From Terriglobia bacterium (GTDB taxonomy: Bacteria; Acidobacteriota; Terriglobia; Bryobacterales; UBA6623), in contig VXMF01000013.1 in NCBI GenBank assembly GCA_009841225.1, positions 124,001-188,000 of the forward strand: a stretch of DNA of 64,000 nucleotides, written 5' to 3'. The translations under genes and the position numbers were made by a program. Below are positions 17,554 through 26,353 of the stretch, piece by piece. Within the stretch, counting starts at the first letter, position 1, and every line of letters starts with the position of its first letter. Below the pieces are notes generated by a model, which ran no database searches, was not told the origin of the DNA, and worked only from the letters and a program-made list of their open reading frames with translations.

Positions 17554-18918
17554 ATGCCATTCCGCCTCGCTATCCCGGCCATCTTCATCTTGGCGTGGGC
17601 CGCGCAAGTGCGCGCCCAGCCGAATATCGTGCTGATCCTCGCCGACGACATGAGCTGGGTGGGCACTTCGGTGCTGATGGACCCGGCCAGGCCGGATTCA
17701 AAGTCTGACTACCACAACACGCCCGCGCTCGAACGTCTTGCCAGCGAAGGCATGCGCTTCACAGACGCTTACGCGCCCCATCCAAACTGCTCGCCGACGC
17801 GGCTGGCGATCCAAACGGGCAAGACGCCGACCCAGCTCGGCATGACCGACATCATCAACCGGAACAGCGGACCGTTCTACGAGGGGCTGCTCATGGTGCC
17901 GCCGCAGCACATCAATCACATACCCCACGCCGAGGTCACGATCGCCGAACTAATCAAGCGGCACCGCCCGGGCTATGCCACCGCACACTTTGGCAAGTGG
18001 CACTTGGGAGGCGGCGGCCCGGGCCAGCACGGCTACGACGAACACAGCGGCACGACATCAAACCGCGAAGGCGGGTCGCCCGCACCGGACCCCAAGCGCA
18101 CCGTCAGCGTCACGACCCGCGCCGTGGACTTCCTGCGCCACCGCAGTAGCGTAGGCGAGCCGTTCTTCCTGCAAGTGTCTTACTACGCCGTGCATCTGGG
18201 CATCTTTGCGTTCGACGAGACAATCGCGGAATTCGAGGCCAAGCCCAAGGGCAAGCGGCACAACCATGCCGGCCACGCGGCTATGACCCACGAGCTGGAC
18301 GCAGGCGTCGGGCGGATTCTTGACGCGCTGGACCGACTCGAACTTGCGGACAACACCTACGTCATCTTCACCTCCGACAACGGCTCGTATCACGAAGCCG
18401 GCCAGACGCGCGTATCCAGCAACGCTCCATTGCGCGGCCAGAAGGCGTCAACCTGGGAAGGCGGGATCCGTGTGCCGCTACTGGTCAGAGGACCGGGGAT
18501 CGCGGCCGGCAGTGTGAGCCGGGTACCGGTAACCGGCACCGACCTGTTCCCGACGATCGCGGACATGCTTCAGGTCCAAGCCGAACTGTCGCCGCTGATC
18601 GAGGGCGCCAGCCTGCATGGACTGCTGTCAAACGAAGGCGACGGCTCGCTCGCGCGCCGGTTCGACAGCCTGGTCTGGCACTTCCCGCACTACCAAGTGC
18701 AGAAGGGCACCACGCCGATGTCGTCGATTCGCGCGGGCAATTGGAAGCTCGTCAGGTTGTACGAAACCGGCAAGACGTTCCTGTACGACCTCAGCGCCGA
18801 CATTGGCGAGACCGAAGACCTTAGCGCTGAAAAGCCGGCACTGGCGCGGGAACTGGCGGCACAGTTGGATGATTACCTAGCGGCGGTAGACGCACCGATG
18901 GCACGACACAGCAAGTGA
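17554..18918 (+). CDS. Exported sulfatase
   Basis: Type I sulfatase of 454 residues with a signal peptide ending near AQVRAQ (residues 17-22). Active-site features are complete: ILADD metal pair (D31, D32), formylglycine motif CSPTR (C79) followed by TGK, HFGKWHLGG, and the TSDNGSYHE metal site. It is closely related to the sulfatase at 6002 but has the Asp pair which that protein lacks. The last four bases are shared with the start of the multihaem cytochrome gene (GTGA overlap), so the two are translationally coupled. Substrate unknown; no anaerobic formylglycine maturase is visible here. Confidence 0.92.
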   Translation: MPFRLAIPAIFILAWAAQVRAQPNIVLILADDMSWVGTSVLMDPARPDSKSDYHNTPALERLASEGMRFTDAYAPHPNCSPTRLAIQTGKTPTQLGMTDIINRNSGPFYEGLLMVPPQHINHIPHAEVTIAELIKRHRPGYATAHFGKWHLGGGGPGQHGYDEHSGTTSNREGGSPAPDPKRTVSVTTRAVDFLRHRSSVGEPFFLQVSYYAVHLGIFAFDETIAEFEAKPKGKRHNHAGHAAMTHELDAGVGRILDALDRLELADNTYVIFTSDNGSYHEAGQTRVSSNAPLRGQKASTWEGGIRVPLLVRGPGIAAGSVSRVPVTGTDLFPTIADMLQVQAELSPLIEGASLHGLLSNEGDGSLARRFDSLVWHFPHYQVQKGTTPMSSIRAGNWKLVRLYETGKTFLYDLSADIGETEDLSAEKPALARELAAQLDDYLAAVDAPMARHSK

Positions 18919-21080
18919 CGGGACGAACTATTAAGCCGGCGACGAAGCGGCGCTCGCTGCCCCTGTATCGGCTCGCTCTGCTGGCGGCCGCCACATGGAT
19001 TCTCAACAGCGCGGCGCTCCCCGCTCGCGGGCAAGATCTGGACTTGGTGCTGTACGCGGGAGATCCCGCCAAGCCGGCGATGATCGACAAGATCGAAGAC
19101 GCCGAAGAGCGCGAGGCGTTCGTAGCACTGAAGGCAGTGCAAGATCCGGGCCGCAAGCGAGAGCTGGCCGAGGAGTTCTTGCGGAAGTATCCGGAATCAT
19201 GGCTGACGAGCTTCGCGCACGCGATGGCGGCCAAGGCGTGCGTGGCCTTGGACGACCTGCAGGCTGGACTGGACCACGGCAAGCGGTCATTAGAAATCCT
19301 GCCTGAGAATGGCTCGCTGCTTGTCACTATGGCCAACGTGCAAGTGCATGGGGGGCTGCTCGACGACGCAGAGCTCAGCGCGACGGACGCCTTGGAGCAC
19401 CTGCGACGCTTCCAGCATGCTTCCATCTACTCGAAGGCCGAATGGGCGCGCATCCGGCAGGAATTGCAGGGATCGGCGCACTACGTGCTCGGCCGCGTGG
19501 CAGCGACCCGGGGCTTGCGGTCGACCGGGCAGCGCCGGGCGGAGCAACTCTCCGCCGCGCAACGCTCGCTCCGCTCCGCAATCGCTTCGAACCGATCCGA
19601 CGGCATCGCCGCGCTGCTGCTGGGCATTGTCGAATACGAGCTCGGCAACACGGACGCCGCCCTTTCGAGTCTTGCGGAGGCCGCGCAATCCCCGGGGCCG
19701 GCCCAGTCCAGAGCACTGGCCAAGTTGCGAGAGATACATCAGTCCGAGAGTCCTGCGACCAATTCGTTCGGGGAGTTCCGAGCCGGCATTCGCCCCCTGC
19801 GGATCGATCCGCGCTGGAACCAAGAGATGCCGGACGCGATCCGAGACGGCTCGGGAACATACGCAGGCAGCGAGTCCTGTGCTGCGTGCCACCAAGAGGT
19901 GGCGGAGGCGTGGTCCGGAACGGGCATGGCCAAGATGTTCCGCACGTACGCTCCCGAAAACGTGATCGGAGACTTTTCCGAGAACAACGAATTCCGCGAC
20001 GCCAGCGGCGAGCTCCTCGGGCGCATGCTGATCGAGGACGGCCGCCACTACTTCGAGCTGCCCGCCGGCGAAGGCCAGCGACGCTTCCGCGTCGACTACA
20101 CGATCGGCTCGAAGTGGCAGCAGGCGTACGCGACGCGGCTGCCGAGCGGCCGCATTCACGTCGTGCCGATCCAGTACAACCGCCTGCACGACAAGTGGGT
20201 GAATTTCTGGGAGATCTTGGACGACGGGTCATCAGAGCGCTCCAAGGTGCGGAACTTCCATCAGATGAAGGCCTCGACCAGCTACCAAGTCCACTGCTCG
20301 GCGTGTCACACCAGCCAGGTGCAGGCGGAAGGAGCGGTGATCGCTCCCGAGCGCATGACGTTCCGGGAGGCCGGCGTGAACTGCGAAATGTGCCACGGCC
20401 CGTCTCAGGCGCACATCGATGCGATGCAGCAGGGTCGCGAGGTGTCGGCCGCTGCCAACGAACCGCCGCTGCGTTTCCAAGAGTTGGACCACCGGACCTA
20501 TGTTGCGGCGTGCGCGCAGTGCCACATGCAGTCAGGGGTGATCCAGCCCGGCGCCCGGGGCGAGCTCAACTATTCGGGCCGGCAGGTCGCATTCATGACC
20601 CAGCGCTTGCAGCGTCCCTACGAGGAATACTCGCGCAGCGCGTTCTATAAGGACGGCCGATTTCGCGAAACAACGTTCATCGTGGAGGCCTTCATGCGCA
20701 CCCAATGCTTCCGCCAGGGTCAGGCGCACTGCGGCCACTGCCACGATCCTCACCCCGCCGACAGCCAGACCAATCCTACCTCGCTGAAGTTCCGCGCCGA
20801 CCAGGACCAGATGTGCCTACAGTGCCACGAGACGCTGGCTGCAGACGTCGAGTCCCATACCCGCCACGCAGCAAGCTCGGAAGCCAGCCGCTGCGCGGCC
20901 TGCCACATGCCGGCGATCATGAACAGCATGATGTTCATGGCGGGGACGCATCGCATCGACGATATCCCCAACGCCGCAATGACGGAGAAATTCGGCCGCA
21001 CGGACAGTCCGAACGCCTGCCTTACGTGCCACGCTGAGGAGTCGAACGTCTGGTTGGCAAGCGAGCTCGCGAACTGGTAG
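18915..21080 (+). CDS. Octahaem c-type cytochrome with N-terminal TPR-like domain
   Basis: An exported 721-residue protein starting at GTG, with a signal/anchor segment at about residues 16-40 (LALLAAATWILNSAALPARG). Residues 45-280 are Ala/Leu-rich helical repeats of TPR type. The rest holds eight CxxCH haem motifs: CAACH, CSACH, CEMCH, CAQCH, CGHCH, CLQCH, CAACH and CLTCH. They are spread over about 400 residues, as in cytochrome c554/octahaem families. It is probably periplasmic and moves electrons to or from an extracytoplasmic reductase. The GTGA overlap with the sulfatase stop ties its expression to that enzyme, an unusual partner. Confidence 0.9.
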   Translation: MTGRTIKPATKRRSLPLYRLALLAAATWILNSAALPARGQDLDLVLYAGDPAKPAMIDKIEDAEEREAFVALKAVQDPGRKRELAEEFLRKYPESWLTSFAHAMAAKACVALDDLQAGLDHGKRSLEILPENGSLLVTMANVQVHGGLLDDAELSATDALEHLRRFQHASIYSKAEWARIRQELQGSAHYVLGRVAATRGLRSTGQRRAEQLSAAQRSLRSAIASNRSDGIAALLLGIVEYELGNTDAALSSLAEAAQSPGPAQSRALAKLREIHQSESPATNSFGEFRAGIRPLRIDPRWNQEMPDAIRDGSGTYAGSESCAACHQEVAEAWSGTGMAKMFRTYAPENVIGDFSENNEFRDASGELLGRMLIEDGRHYFELPAGEGQRRFRVDYTIGSKWQQAYATRLPSGRIHVVPIQYNRLHDKWVNFWEILDDGSSERSKVRNFHQMKASTSYQVHCSACHTSQVQAEGAVIAPERMTFREAGVNCEMCHGPSQAHIDAMQQGREVSAAANEPPLRFQELDHRTYVAACAQCHMQSGVIQPGARGELNYSGRQVAFMTQRLQRPYEEYSRSAFYKDGRFRETTFIVEAFMRTQCFRQGQAHCGHCHDPHPADSQTNPTSLKFRADQDQMCLQCHETLAADVESHTRHAASSEASRCAACHMPAIMNSMMFMAGTHRIDDIPNAAMTEKFGRTDSPNACLTCHAEESNVWLASELANW

Positions 21081-21201
21081 CGGCCGCGAACGGCGCGTCT
21101 AGCGTATCGCCATTGTGCGGGTTGAGCCTGTCGGGCCTATTGACGCTGAGGACCGCCAATCCGGCGGTGCAATCTACCAAGAGATTGGCGTAAGAGCCCA
21201 T
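21081..21201 (-). pseudogene. Remnant of an enoyl-CoA hydratase/isomerase (crotonase) 5' end
   Basis: Reading leftward from an ATG at 21201, about 40 codons resemble the start of crotonase-family proteins. A short beta-strand opening (YANLLVDCTAGLAVLSVNRP) is followed by DRLNPHNGDTLDA. The NRPDRLN-x-x-N block is the family's usual first landmark. After that the frame runs into the end of the cytochrome gene in antisense and no oxyanion-hole region follows. It is most likely a truncated relic left by rearrangement. A chance match in GC-rich DNA is less likely but possible. Confidence 0.45.
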
Positions 21202-21274
21202 CGGCTCCCGCACGCTTCCAGCCTAAGGGGCCGATCCGGCTGCGGTCCGAGACTGGCAGCCGAACAGCGCCGCG

Positions 21275-22267
21275 CTATTGGGAAATCTCCTCGATCTCCT
21301 GCGGGATGGCGGGAACGAACAATACCCGCGAGTGATCGTCGACTTCGACGACCTTCAGCGGCGACGACGTGTCGTCGGTCAGCAAGAAGGTGCTCCCCCC
21401 GGCCAGCGGAGCCAGCGCTCGCGGCGCACAGGCGCAGGCAGTAAACTGCGCGACGCCCCCGCCCAACGGGACAGACGCAACTCCGCCAGCAACAGCCGCG
21501 GCGACGAAGCGCCCATCGGCCGTTACCTGGACTGCAAATGGGTTCTCGATGAAATCGTTGACTGTCGCCACTGACGAGGCGTGCCACCAGCCGGAGTCCG
21601 CACGCAGCAGCAACACTTCATTCGCACCCGCATCGGCGGCCACGGCATTATCGCTGCCGGAGAAGAACGCCAAGCCGCCCAAGCTCTCAATGCCGCCTAC
21701 GCGCTGTGGCATCTGATCCGGCTTCAGCATGTACAACGCCCCGCCGGCTTCACCCATCGAAGCGGCCAGCACAGTGCCAGAATCGCTAAGCGCGAATCCC
21801 TTCCAGCCTCCGATGCTCTCGAGGCTATTCACCTCGTCACTCAGTTGCGGCCCGCCATCCAAGACTTCGAGCAGCTGAAGGCGGCCGGTCGCACTCGAAT
21901 ACAGGGCGGCGCGCCGACCGCTCGGACTGAACATCGCGCGATCCGCGGCCATGGCGCCTTCCAGAGCGCTGGCCGAGGGCGGCGTGACAGCGAGGTTGAC
22001 CCACAGCGTGCGACCTTGGTCGTCTTGGACGATCGCAGACTTCTGGTCGGGTGCGAGAACGGCCTGCATGATCGGGAAGCCGAGGTCGATCGGAGCGCTC
22101 AGGCTGGAAGCACCGGGAAACCCATCCATGCGGCGAAGTTCGCCGGTCTCCGGATCGAACACGTAGCCCAGCACTGGCGCGTCGAGCGAGAAAGTGCTCG
22201 CAACGGACGACGCGGGAAGAAGCAGGATCAGGGCAGCCAGCACGAGGCGGCCGAAACTAGATTTCAT
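21275..22267 (-). CDS. Exported beta-propeller-like protein of unknown function
   Basis: A 330-residue protein with a signal peptide (LVLAALILLLPASSVAS). The mature part is rich in short strands and Gly/Ser turns with repeating 'A.SD.G..LAA' patterns (SPSGRRAALYSS, LSDSGTVLAASMG, VTADGRFVAAAVAGG). That is typical of WD40/SMP-30-like propellers. It contains a small Cys cluster (ACACAP) near residue 280. No catalytic motif is recognised. The first modules read like a surface reporter or quinoprotein-type propeller without cofactor residues. It faces away from mqnA. Confidence 0.6.
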   Translation of the reverse strand: MKSSFGRLVLAALILLLPASSVASTFSLDAPVLGYVFDPETGELRRMDGFPGASSLSAPIDLGFPIMQAVLAPDQKSAIVQDDQGRTLWVNLAVTPPSASALEGAMAADRAMFSPSGRRAALYSSATGRLQLLEVLDGGPQLSDEVNSLESIGGWKGFALSDSGTVLAASMGEAGGALYMLKPDQMPQRVGGIESLGGLAFFSGSDNAVAADAGANEVLLLRADSGWWHASSVATVNDFIENPFAVQVTADGRFVAAAVAGGVASVPLGGGVAQFTACACAPRALAPLAGGSTFLLTDDTSSPLKVVEVDDHSRVLFVPAIPQEIEEISQ

Positions 22268-22393
22268 GACAGAACTAACCTTACTTACAATGGCGCAAGC
22301 AACCCTTGTAGGTTACCGGAGCGCGCGCGGCAGTGCGTCACGGCCCCGCTGAGGGCCGAGCCATAAGCCTATCGTTTCTCTCCATCGGCCCTT

Positions 22394-23227
22394 ATGCGAG
22401 TTACGCCACGAGTCTGTGCGGTGAGCTATCTCAACACCGCGCCATTGGTCTGGGGCCTAGCTCACGGACCACAACGGGGGCTGGTTGAGCTGGAGTTCGC
22501 TACGCCGGCCGATTGCGCCGAGAAGCTGCGTTGCGCTGAGGTGGACGCAGCGTTGGTCCCGACCATCGAATTGGCTCGGCAACCCGACCTAGCGGTTGTA
22601 CCGCGAGGCTGCATCGCCTGCGACGGAGCAGTCCGCAGCATTCTGCTGATCTGCAAGAAGCCGTTCGACGCTGTCGAATCGATCGCGATCGACCAAGGAT
22701 CCCGGACTTCGGTGGTGTTGGTCCAGATCTTGGCGCTCGAACTTCACGGCACAAGGCCTGCGGTACTCCCTCATGCCCCGCAACTCGACGAGATGCTACA
22801 AGCTGCGGACGCCGCCCTGATCATCGGAGATCCGGCCCTGAGGCTCGACCCCGAAATGCTCGAATGGCGCGGCCAGCCGGTACACGTCTACGATCTCGGG
22901 AGGGAATGGAAGGCGCTGACCGGTCTGCCGATGGTGTTCGCAGTTTGGGCGGCCAACCGGCTGGACGACCCAGAGGCGCTGGTGGCCGCACTGACTGGTT
23001 CGGCCGCCTACGGCCTTGACCGGATTGAGGAGGTCGTACTAGCCGAGAGCAGCCGGCAAGGATTCGAAGCAGATTTCCTCCGGAAATACCTTACGCACGA
23101 CATTCGCTACGCGTTCACCGCTGCCGAACGGAGAGCAATGGATACGTACCTGCGGCTAGCGACGGGCCAAGGCTTGGTGCAGGCACCAAGCGCTATCCGC
23201 TACCTGTCCGACTTCTTGCCGGCCTAG
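22394..23227 (+). CDS. mqnA: Menaquinone biosynthesis protein MqnA (chorismate dehydratase)
   Basis: First enzyme of the futalosine route: dehydrates chorismate to 3-enolpyruvylbenzoate. The 277 residues have a periplasmic-binding-protein-like fold. The opening VCAVSYLNTAPLVWGL is the family signature (SYLNTxP), followed by VDAALVPTIEL and the substrate loop around DQGSRTSVVLVQILA. LTGLPMVFAVWAA is also typical. mqnC follows 169 bp downstream in the same direction. The organism therefore likely makes menaquinone by the futalosine route; mqnB, mqnD and mqnE are not in the window. Confidence 0.92.
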   Translation: MRVTPRVCAVSYLNTAPLVWGLAHGPQRGLVELEFATPADCAEKLRCAEVDAALVPTIELARQPDLAVVPRGCIACDGAVRSILLICKKPFDAVESIAIDQGSRTSVVLVQILALELHGTRPAVLPHAPQLDEMLQAADAALIIGDPALRLDPEMLEWRGQPVHVYDLGREWKALTGLPMVFAVWAANRLDDPEALVAALTGSAAYGLDRIEEVVLAESSRQGFEADFLRKYLTHDIRYAFTAAERRAMDTYLRLATGQGLVQAPSAIRYLSDFLPA

Positions 23228-23396
23228 GGGTTCGGCACTGGGGCTGGCGTGACGTCACGTCCAGGCCACACAGTGCCCAGCGGCGGAGTATGATGAACGT
23301 GACCGAACCGGTGCACGGCTGGCGCCGCGGCGTCGCCGGTCCGTTTCGGACCTTCTGGGGGATTGCGGCGCCCTGTGCGGGCTGCAATCAGAGACG

Positions 23397-24431
23397 ATGA
23401 TGACCAACGACCAAGCCCGCGAGTCCTTCCGGAGCGACGACCTCGTCGGACTCGGGATGGAGGCCGATGCCTTCCGCGAGAAGCTACACCCGCATGGCAT
23501 TGCCAGCTACATCATCGACCGCAACATCAATCACACCAACGAATGCACCGAATACTGCAGCTTTTGCGCCTTTTACCGGCCAATGGGCCATTCCGAAGGC
23601 TACGTGCTGCCGTTCGAGACGATCGCGGCCAAGATCCAAGAGACGGTGGATTGCGGGGGAACCGGCGTGCTCATGCAGGGCGGCGTGAATCCAAACCTCG
23701 CGATCGACTACTTCGAGGACCTGTTCAGCCGCCTCAAGCAGCGGTTCCCGGAGGTCCAGCTGCACTGCCTGTCGGCACCCGAAATCCTCTGCATCGCCGA
23801 AGTGAGCGGCCTCACCATCAGGGACACGCTGATGCGCCTGCAAGACTCCGGCATGGACTCCATGCCCGGAGCCGGCGCGGAAATCCTCGACGATGAAGTG
23901 CGGCACCGCATTGCCCGGCTCAAGTGCACCACCGAAGACTGGATCACGGTTCACCGCACCGCGCACCAGATCGGCATGAACACGACCGCAACCATGATGT
24001 TCGGCTGCGGCGAGACAATCGAGCATCGAGTCGCCCACCTCGAGACGTTGAGACAGCTGCAGGACGAGACGGGCGGCTTCACGGCGTTCATCCCGTGGCC
24101 CTTCCAGCCAGACAACACGGCCCTGGGCAAGAAGGTTCCCGAAGAGGCCACCGCTTGCGAATTCCTGCAGACGCTGGCGATTTCGCGGCTATACCTGCAC
24201 AACATCCTGAACGTCCAGACTTCCTGGGTCACCCAGGGGCTCAAGGTGTGCCAGCTCGGGCTGCGCTTCGGCGGCAACGACGTGGGCAGCGTGATGCTAG
24301 AAGAGAACGTCGTCCGCCAAGCGGGCGCGAGCCACTCGGCCACGGAAGAAGACTTGCGGCGGATGATTCGCGAGGCGGGGTTCATCCCCAAGCAGCGCGA
24401 CACTCTGTATCGGACGTACTTCCTGAATTGA
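23397..24431 (+). CDS. mqnC: Cyclic dehypoxanthine futalosine synthase MqnC
   Basis: Radical SAM enzyme that cyclises dehypoxanthine futalosine. The 4Fe-4S motif is CTEYCSFC (CxxxCxxC) after IIDRNINHTNE. LMQGGVNPNL, MDSMPGAGAEIL and TATMMFGCGETIEHRV are characteristic MqnC blocks. At 344 residues it is slightly short at the N-terminus compared with typical members; no better upstream in-frame start is seen. Two ATGs lie in tandem at 23397 and 23400. A 35-codon open frame (23293-23400) ends on this start with an ATGA overlap and could couple translation. Confidence 0.92.
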   Translation: MMTNDQARESFRSDDLVGLGMEADAFREKLHPHGIASYIIDRNINHTNECTEYCSFCAFYRPMGHSEGYVLPFETIAAKIQETVDCGGTGVLMQGGVNPNLAIDYFEDLFSRLKQRFPEVQLHCLSAPEILCIAEVSGLTIRDTLMRLQDSGMDSMPGAGAEILDDEVRHRIARLKCTTEDWITVHRTAHQIGMNTTATMMFGCGETIEHRVAHLETLRQLQDETGGFTAFIPWPFQPDNTALGKKVPEEATACEFLQTLAISRLYLHNILNVQTSWVTQGLKVCQLGLRFGGNDVGSVMLEENVVRQAGASHSATEEDLRRMIREAGFIPKQRDTLYRTYFLN

Positions 24432-24988
24432 TCGGAACGCAGGGGCAGCGTGGGCGCGGGGCGCTGCGACCAAGCTGCACAATGCTGCGGAATTGAGGGC
24501 AGATAGATTGCCCATGCAGTGGGCGAATATCGCCCACTGCATGGGCAATTTTCAAGAACCGGTGTAATCGTGGCCCGAAGGCAAGCGCAGGGGACGTTTC
24601 GACGGTTCCAAGAGGCCTGTGATCCGGCCGGCGGGACCGCTGGCTCAGCGCCTTCCACGACGTCCCCTGCTGTGCGGATACGACGCCGGCACGTGAGTCT
24701 TTGGCGTCTGACCGACCGACCTGCTCCTACCCCTCTGTTTCCGCGATTGGAACGGACGGTAGTAGTTCTTGCAGCTGAGCGCTGCACGCAGTGCCAGAGC
24801 CGGCGCTCGGCCGCGGCAGCGAACAGCGCCGAGTCACGGTCCGACGTCACGAAGGTCGAGGAGATTCCGCTCTGAACGGCTTCGATTCACTCGCCATTGG
24901 GATCGGAGCACAGACGTTCGCGACCAGTTGTGGGTAGGACCGAGCTCTCGTTGAATGCCACAACATGGGTTCACGCGTTGCCAACAAA
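24432..24988. other. Intergenic region with a long perfect palindrome
   Basis: About 560 bp between mqnC and the HicAB pair. Apart from the hairpin at 24507-24549, nothing is supportable. Open frames on both strands lack family signatures, and the sequence looks like decayed intergenic DNA. Confidence 0.45.
24507..24549. repeat. Perfect 20-bp inverted repeat with 3-nt loop
   Basis: Arms at 24507-24526 and 24530-24549 are exact reverse complements (core TTGCCCATGCAGTGGGCGA), separated by ATA. Located 75 bp after the mqnC stop. RNA from either strand would form a very stable hairpin. A short T stretch (ATTTTC) follows on the plus strand, so it could terminate mqnC transcripts. The arm length and perfection exceed usual terminators and also fit a mobile palindromic element. 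Confidence 0.85.
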
Positions 24989-25399
24989 CTATCTTTCCGT
25001 GGACTGGTGTTCTACGTAGCTGAGCGCTGCGCGAGCAAGAAAACCGGACCGGGTTTCTCCTTCGCGGGCGGCAGCCTCGTCCACGATCGCCAGAACTCGA
25101 GCCGGCACCGTGATGTTGATCCGCTTCGTTTTGCTCGACAGCTTGGCGACGTCGACATTGACGAGCACCCAGATGCCACCCTGGTAGTCCTCGCTCGCTT
25201 GATGCGTTTCCAGGGATTCCCTTGTGGGTATGGGTTCTCCGTCTATCAGGAGTCCCTCGAGATGGCATGCGATGGCTTCCCGCACTGACTCCACGGCTTC
25301 CTCCACCGTATCGCCAGCCGAGAAACAGCCCGGCAGGTCCGGTACGGTAACCCCGTAAACGCTCTCGACATCCTTGTGAATCACAACCGCGTACCGCAT
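24989..25399 (-). CDS. hicB: HicB-family antitoxin with DNA-binding tail
   Basis: Antitoxin of a HicAB module, 136 residues. The N-terminal degenerate RNase-H-like HicB domain shows YAVVIHKDVESVYGVTVPDL, PGCFSAGDTVEEAVESVREA and the I..HLEGLL segment. The C-terminal part (about residues 90-130) has KRINITVPARVLAIVDEAA, a ribbon-helix-helix-like DNA-binding region expected to bind the operator upstream of hicA. The start MRYAVV lies immediately after the hicA stop (1-bp gap), giving an operon hicA-hicB. It appears intact. Confidence 0.88.
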   Translation of the reverse strand: MRYAVVIHKDVESVYGVTVPDLPGCFSAGDTVEEAVESVREAIACHLEGLLIDGEPIPTRESLETHQASEDYQGGIWVLVNVDVAKLSSKTKRINITVPARVLAIVDEAAAREGETRSGFLARAALSYVEHQSTER

Positions 25400-25400
25400 A

Positions 25401-25595
25401 TCAGCGACCCTCCCATTTCCAGTTGGCTTGTCGGTAGATGTTGCGCAGAGTACCGATGGGAATCTCCTTGCTGGGGTGCTTGACCGTGACCCGTCCAGAG
25501 TTTGCCGGGTGTACGAACTGGTGGTGACTACCACGTGTGTTCCGCAACACCCAGCCATCCCGTTTCAATCTCCGAAGAACCTCTGCACTTTTCAC
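25401..25595 (-). CDS. hicA: HicA-family mRNA interferase toxin
   Basis: A 64-residue double-stranded-RNA-binding-fold toxin that cleaves mRNA. It has the family order: EVLRRLKRDGWVLRNTRGSHHQF with the catalytic His in GSHHQF, then VTVKHPSKEIPIGTLRNIYRQA. I used the GTG start at 25595, where family similarity begins. A longer frame exists upstream but runs through the promoter. A perfect -10 box sits 7 bp before this GTG, so the message may be leaderless. The toxin looks complete. Confidence 0.88.
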   Translation of the reverse strand: MKSAEVLRRLKRDGWVLRNTRGSHHQFVHPANSGRVTVKHPSKEIPIGTLRNIYRQANWKWEGR

Positions 25596-25608
25596 TATAC
25601 GTATTATA
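25595..25608 (-). promoter_or_regulatory. HicAB promoter -10 box and palindromic operator candidate
   Basis: On the minus strand a perfect TATAAT (25603-25608) is followed by 7 nt and the GTG start of hicA, so transcription would begin at or next to the start codon. The 8-bp palindrome ATACGTAT (25597-25604) overlaps the -10 box, where a HicB ribbon-helix-helix repressor would be expected to bind. No good -35 box is seen. Confidence 0.5.
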
Positions 25609-25655
25609 CACACTATCATGCTCTGAGCGTTTCTCGGATCGCGATGGCGACTCAC

Positions 25656-25990
25656 CTACCTTGACTTCGTTGCCGTCGCGGCCGCTCACGGCCAAGGACG
25701 CCTGTTAAAATCCGCTTCATGACGGGGGACACAGTGAGGCCAGCCTCGGCAGAGCGGGATGCCTAAACGGCTTAATATTCTTCAGAACATTGTGAGGAAG
25801 GTCATCCAGAAACCAGCGAGGCATGATTCCGGCCGAGAATGGCAGTGATTCGGGACCGAAGGGCCAAATGGTTCTAATCCGTCACAAAGAGCTGCCCTGC
25901 GCTATCTAGCCGCAACGGCAACGTGCTAGAGTTCGGCCGAACAGTTCCCGCGTCGTGAGCAGGAGTGGAACGATTGGGGGCTCGGCAGCG
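25656..25990. other. Intergenic stretch, nothing recognised
   Basis: About 335 bp between hicA and the small secreted protein gene. It is less GC-rich than its surroundings and has frequent stops in all frames. No RNA gene, repeat or promoter could be supported. Confidence 0.4.
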
Positions 25991-26353
25991 TCAGCGGGCT
26001 CGCTTGGCCGTGAACCGCACTTCGGATTCGTCGTCGAGATTAACTCGAGTGCCCCTGATAGCGTTCTTGCCTGCCTTGGCCGTCCATTCGAACTCAACCC
26101 CCCCTTCGACGGTGGTGAATTCCAGTTCGTCGTCAAAGATCAGGCCATACTCGATTTCGACCGGCTCCCCGCCGGCGGGCGTCACTGTGCCAGTAACGTC
26201 GCCCTGATCCTCCACGATCACGAAGTGATAGGGCCGACCGCCCACTGTGGCATCCCATTTCCCGTTGACCGGGTTTTTCTTCTGCCCGCCTTGCGCAAAG
26301 GCCAAACTAACCAACAGCGTGGCGATCCATATCGCTCGCACAGCGGGATTCAT
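25991..26353 (-). CDS. Small secreted protein of unknown function
   Basis: A 120-residue protein with a signal peptide (IWIATLLVSLAFAQ, cleavage near residue 20). The mature part is a short beta-rich domain: NGKWDATVGGRPYHFVI, GDVTGTVTPAGG, IEYGLIFDDELEFTTVEGG and a basic C-terminus. The NGKW...G..Y.F.....G...G pattern resembles small lipocalin-like or DUF-type secreted domains common in Acidobacteriota, but no function can be assigned. A monocistronic gene in the leftward direction. Confidence 0.65.
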   Translation of the reverse strand: MNPAVRAIWIATLLVSLAFAQGGQKKNPVNGKWDATVGGRPYHFVIVEDQGDVTGTVTPAGGEPVEIEYGLIFDDELEFTTVEGGVEFEWTAKAGKNAIRGTRVNLDDESEVRFTAKRAR

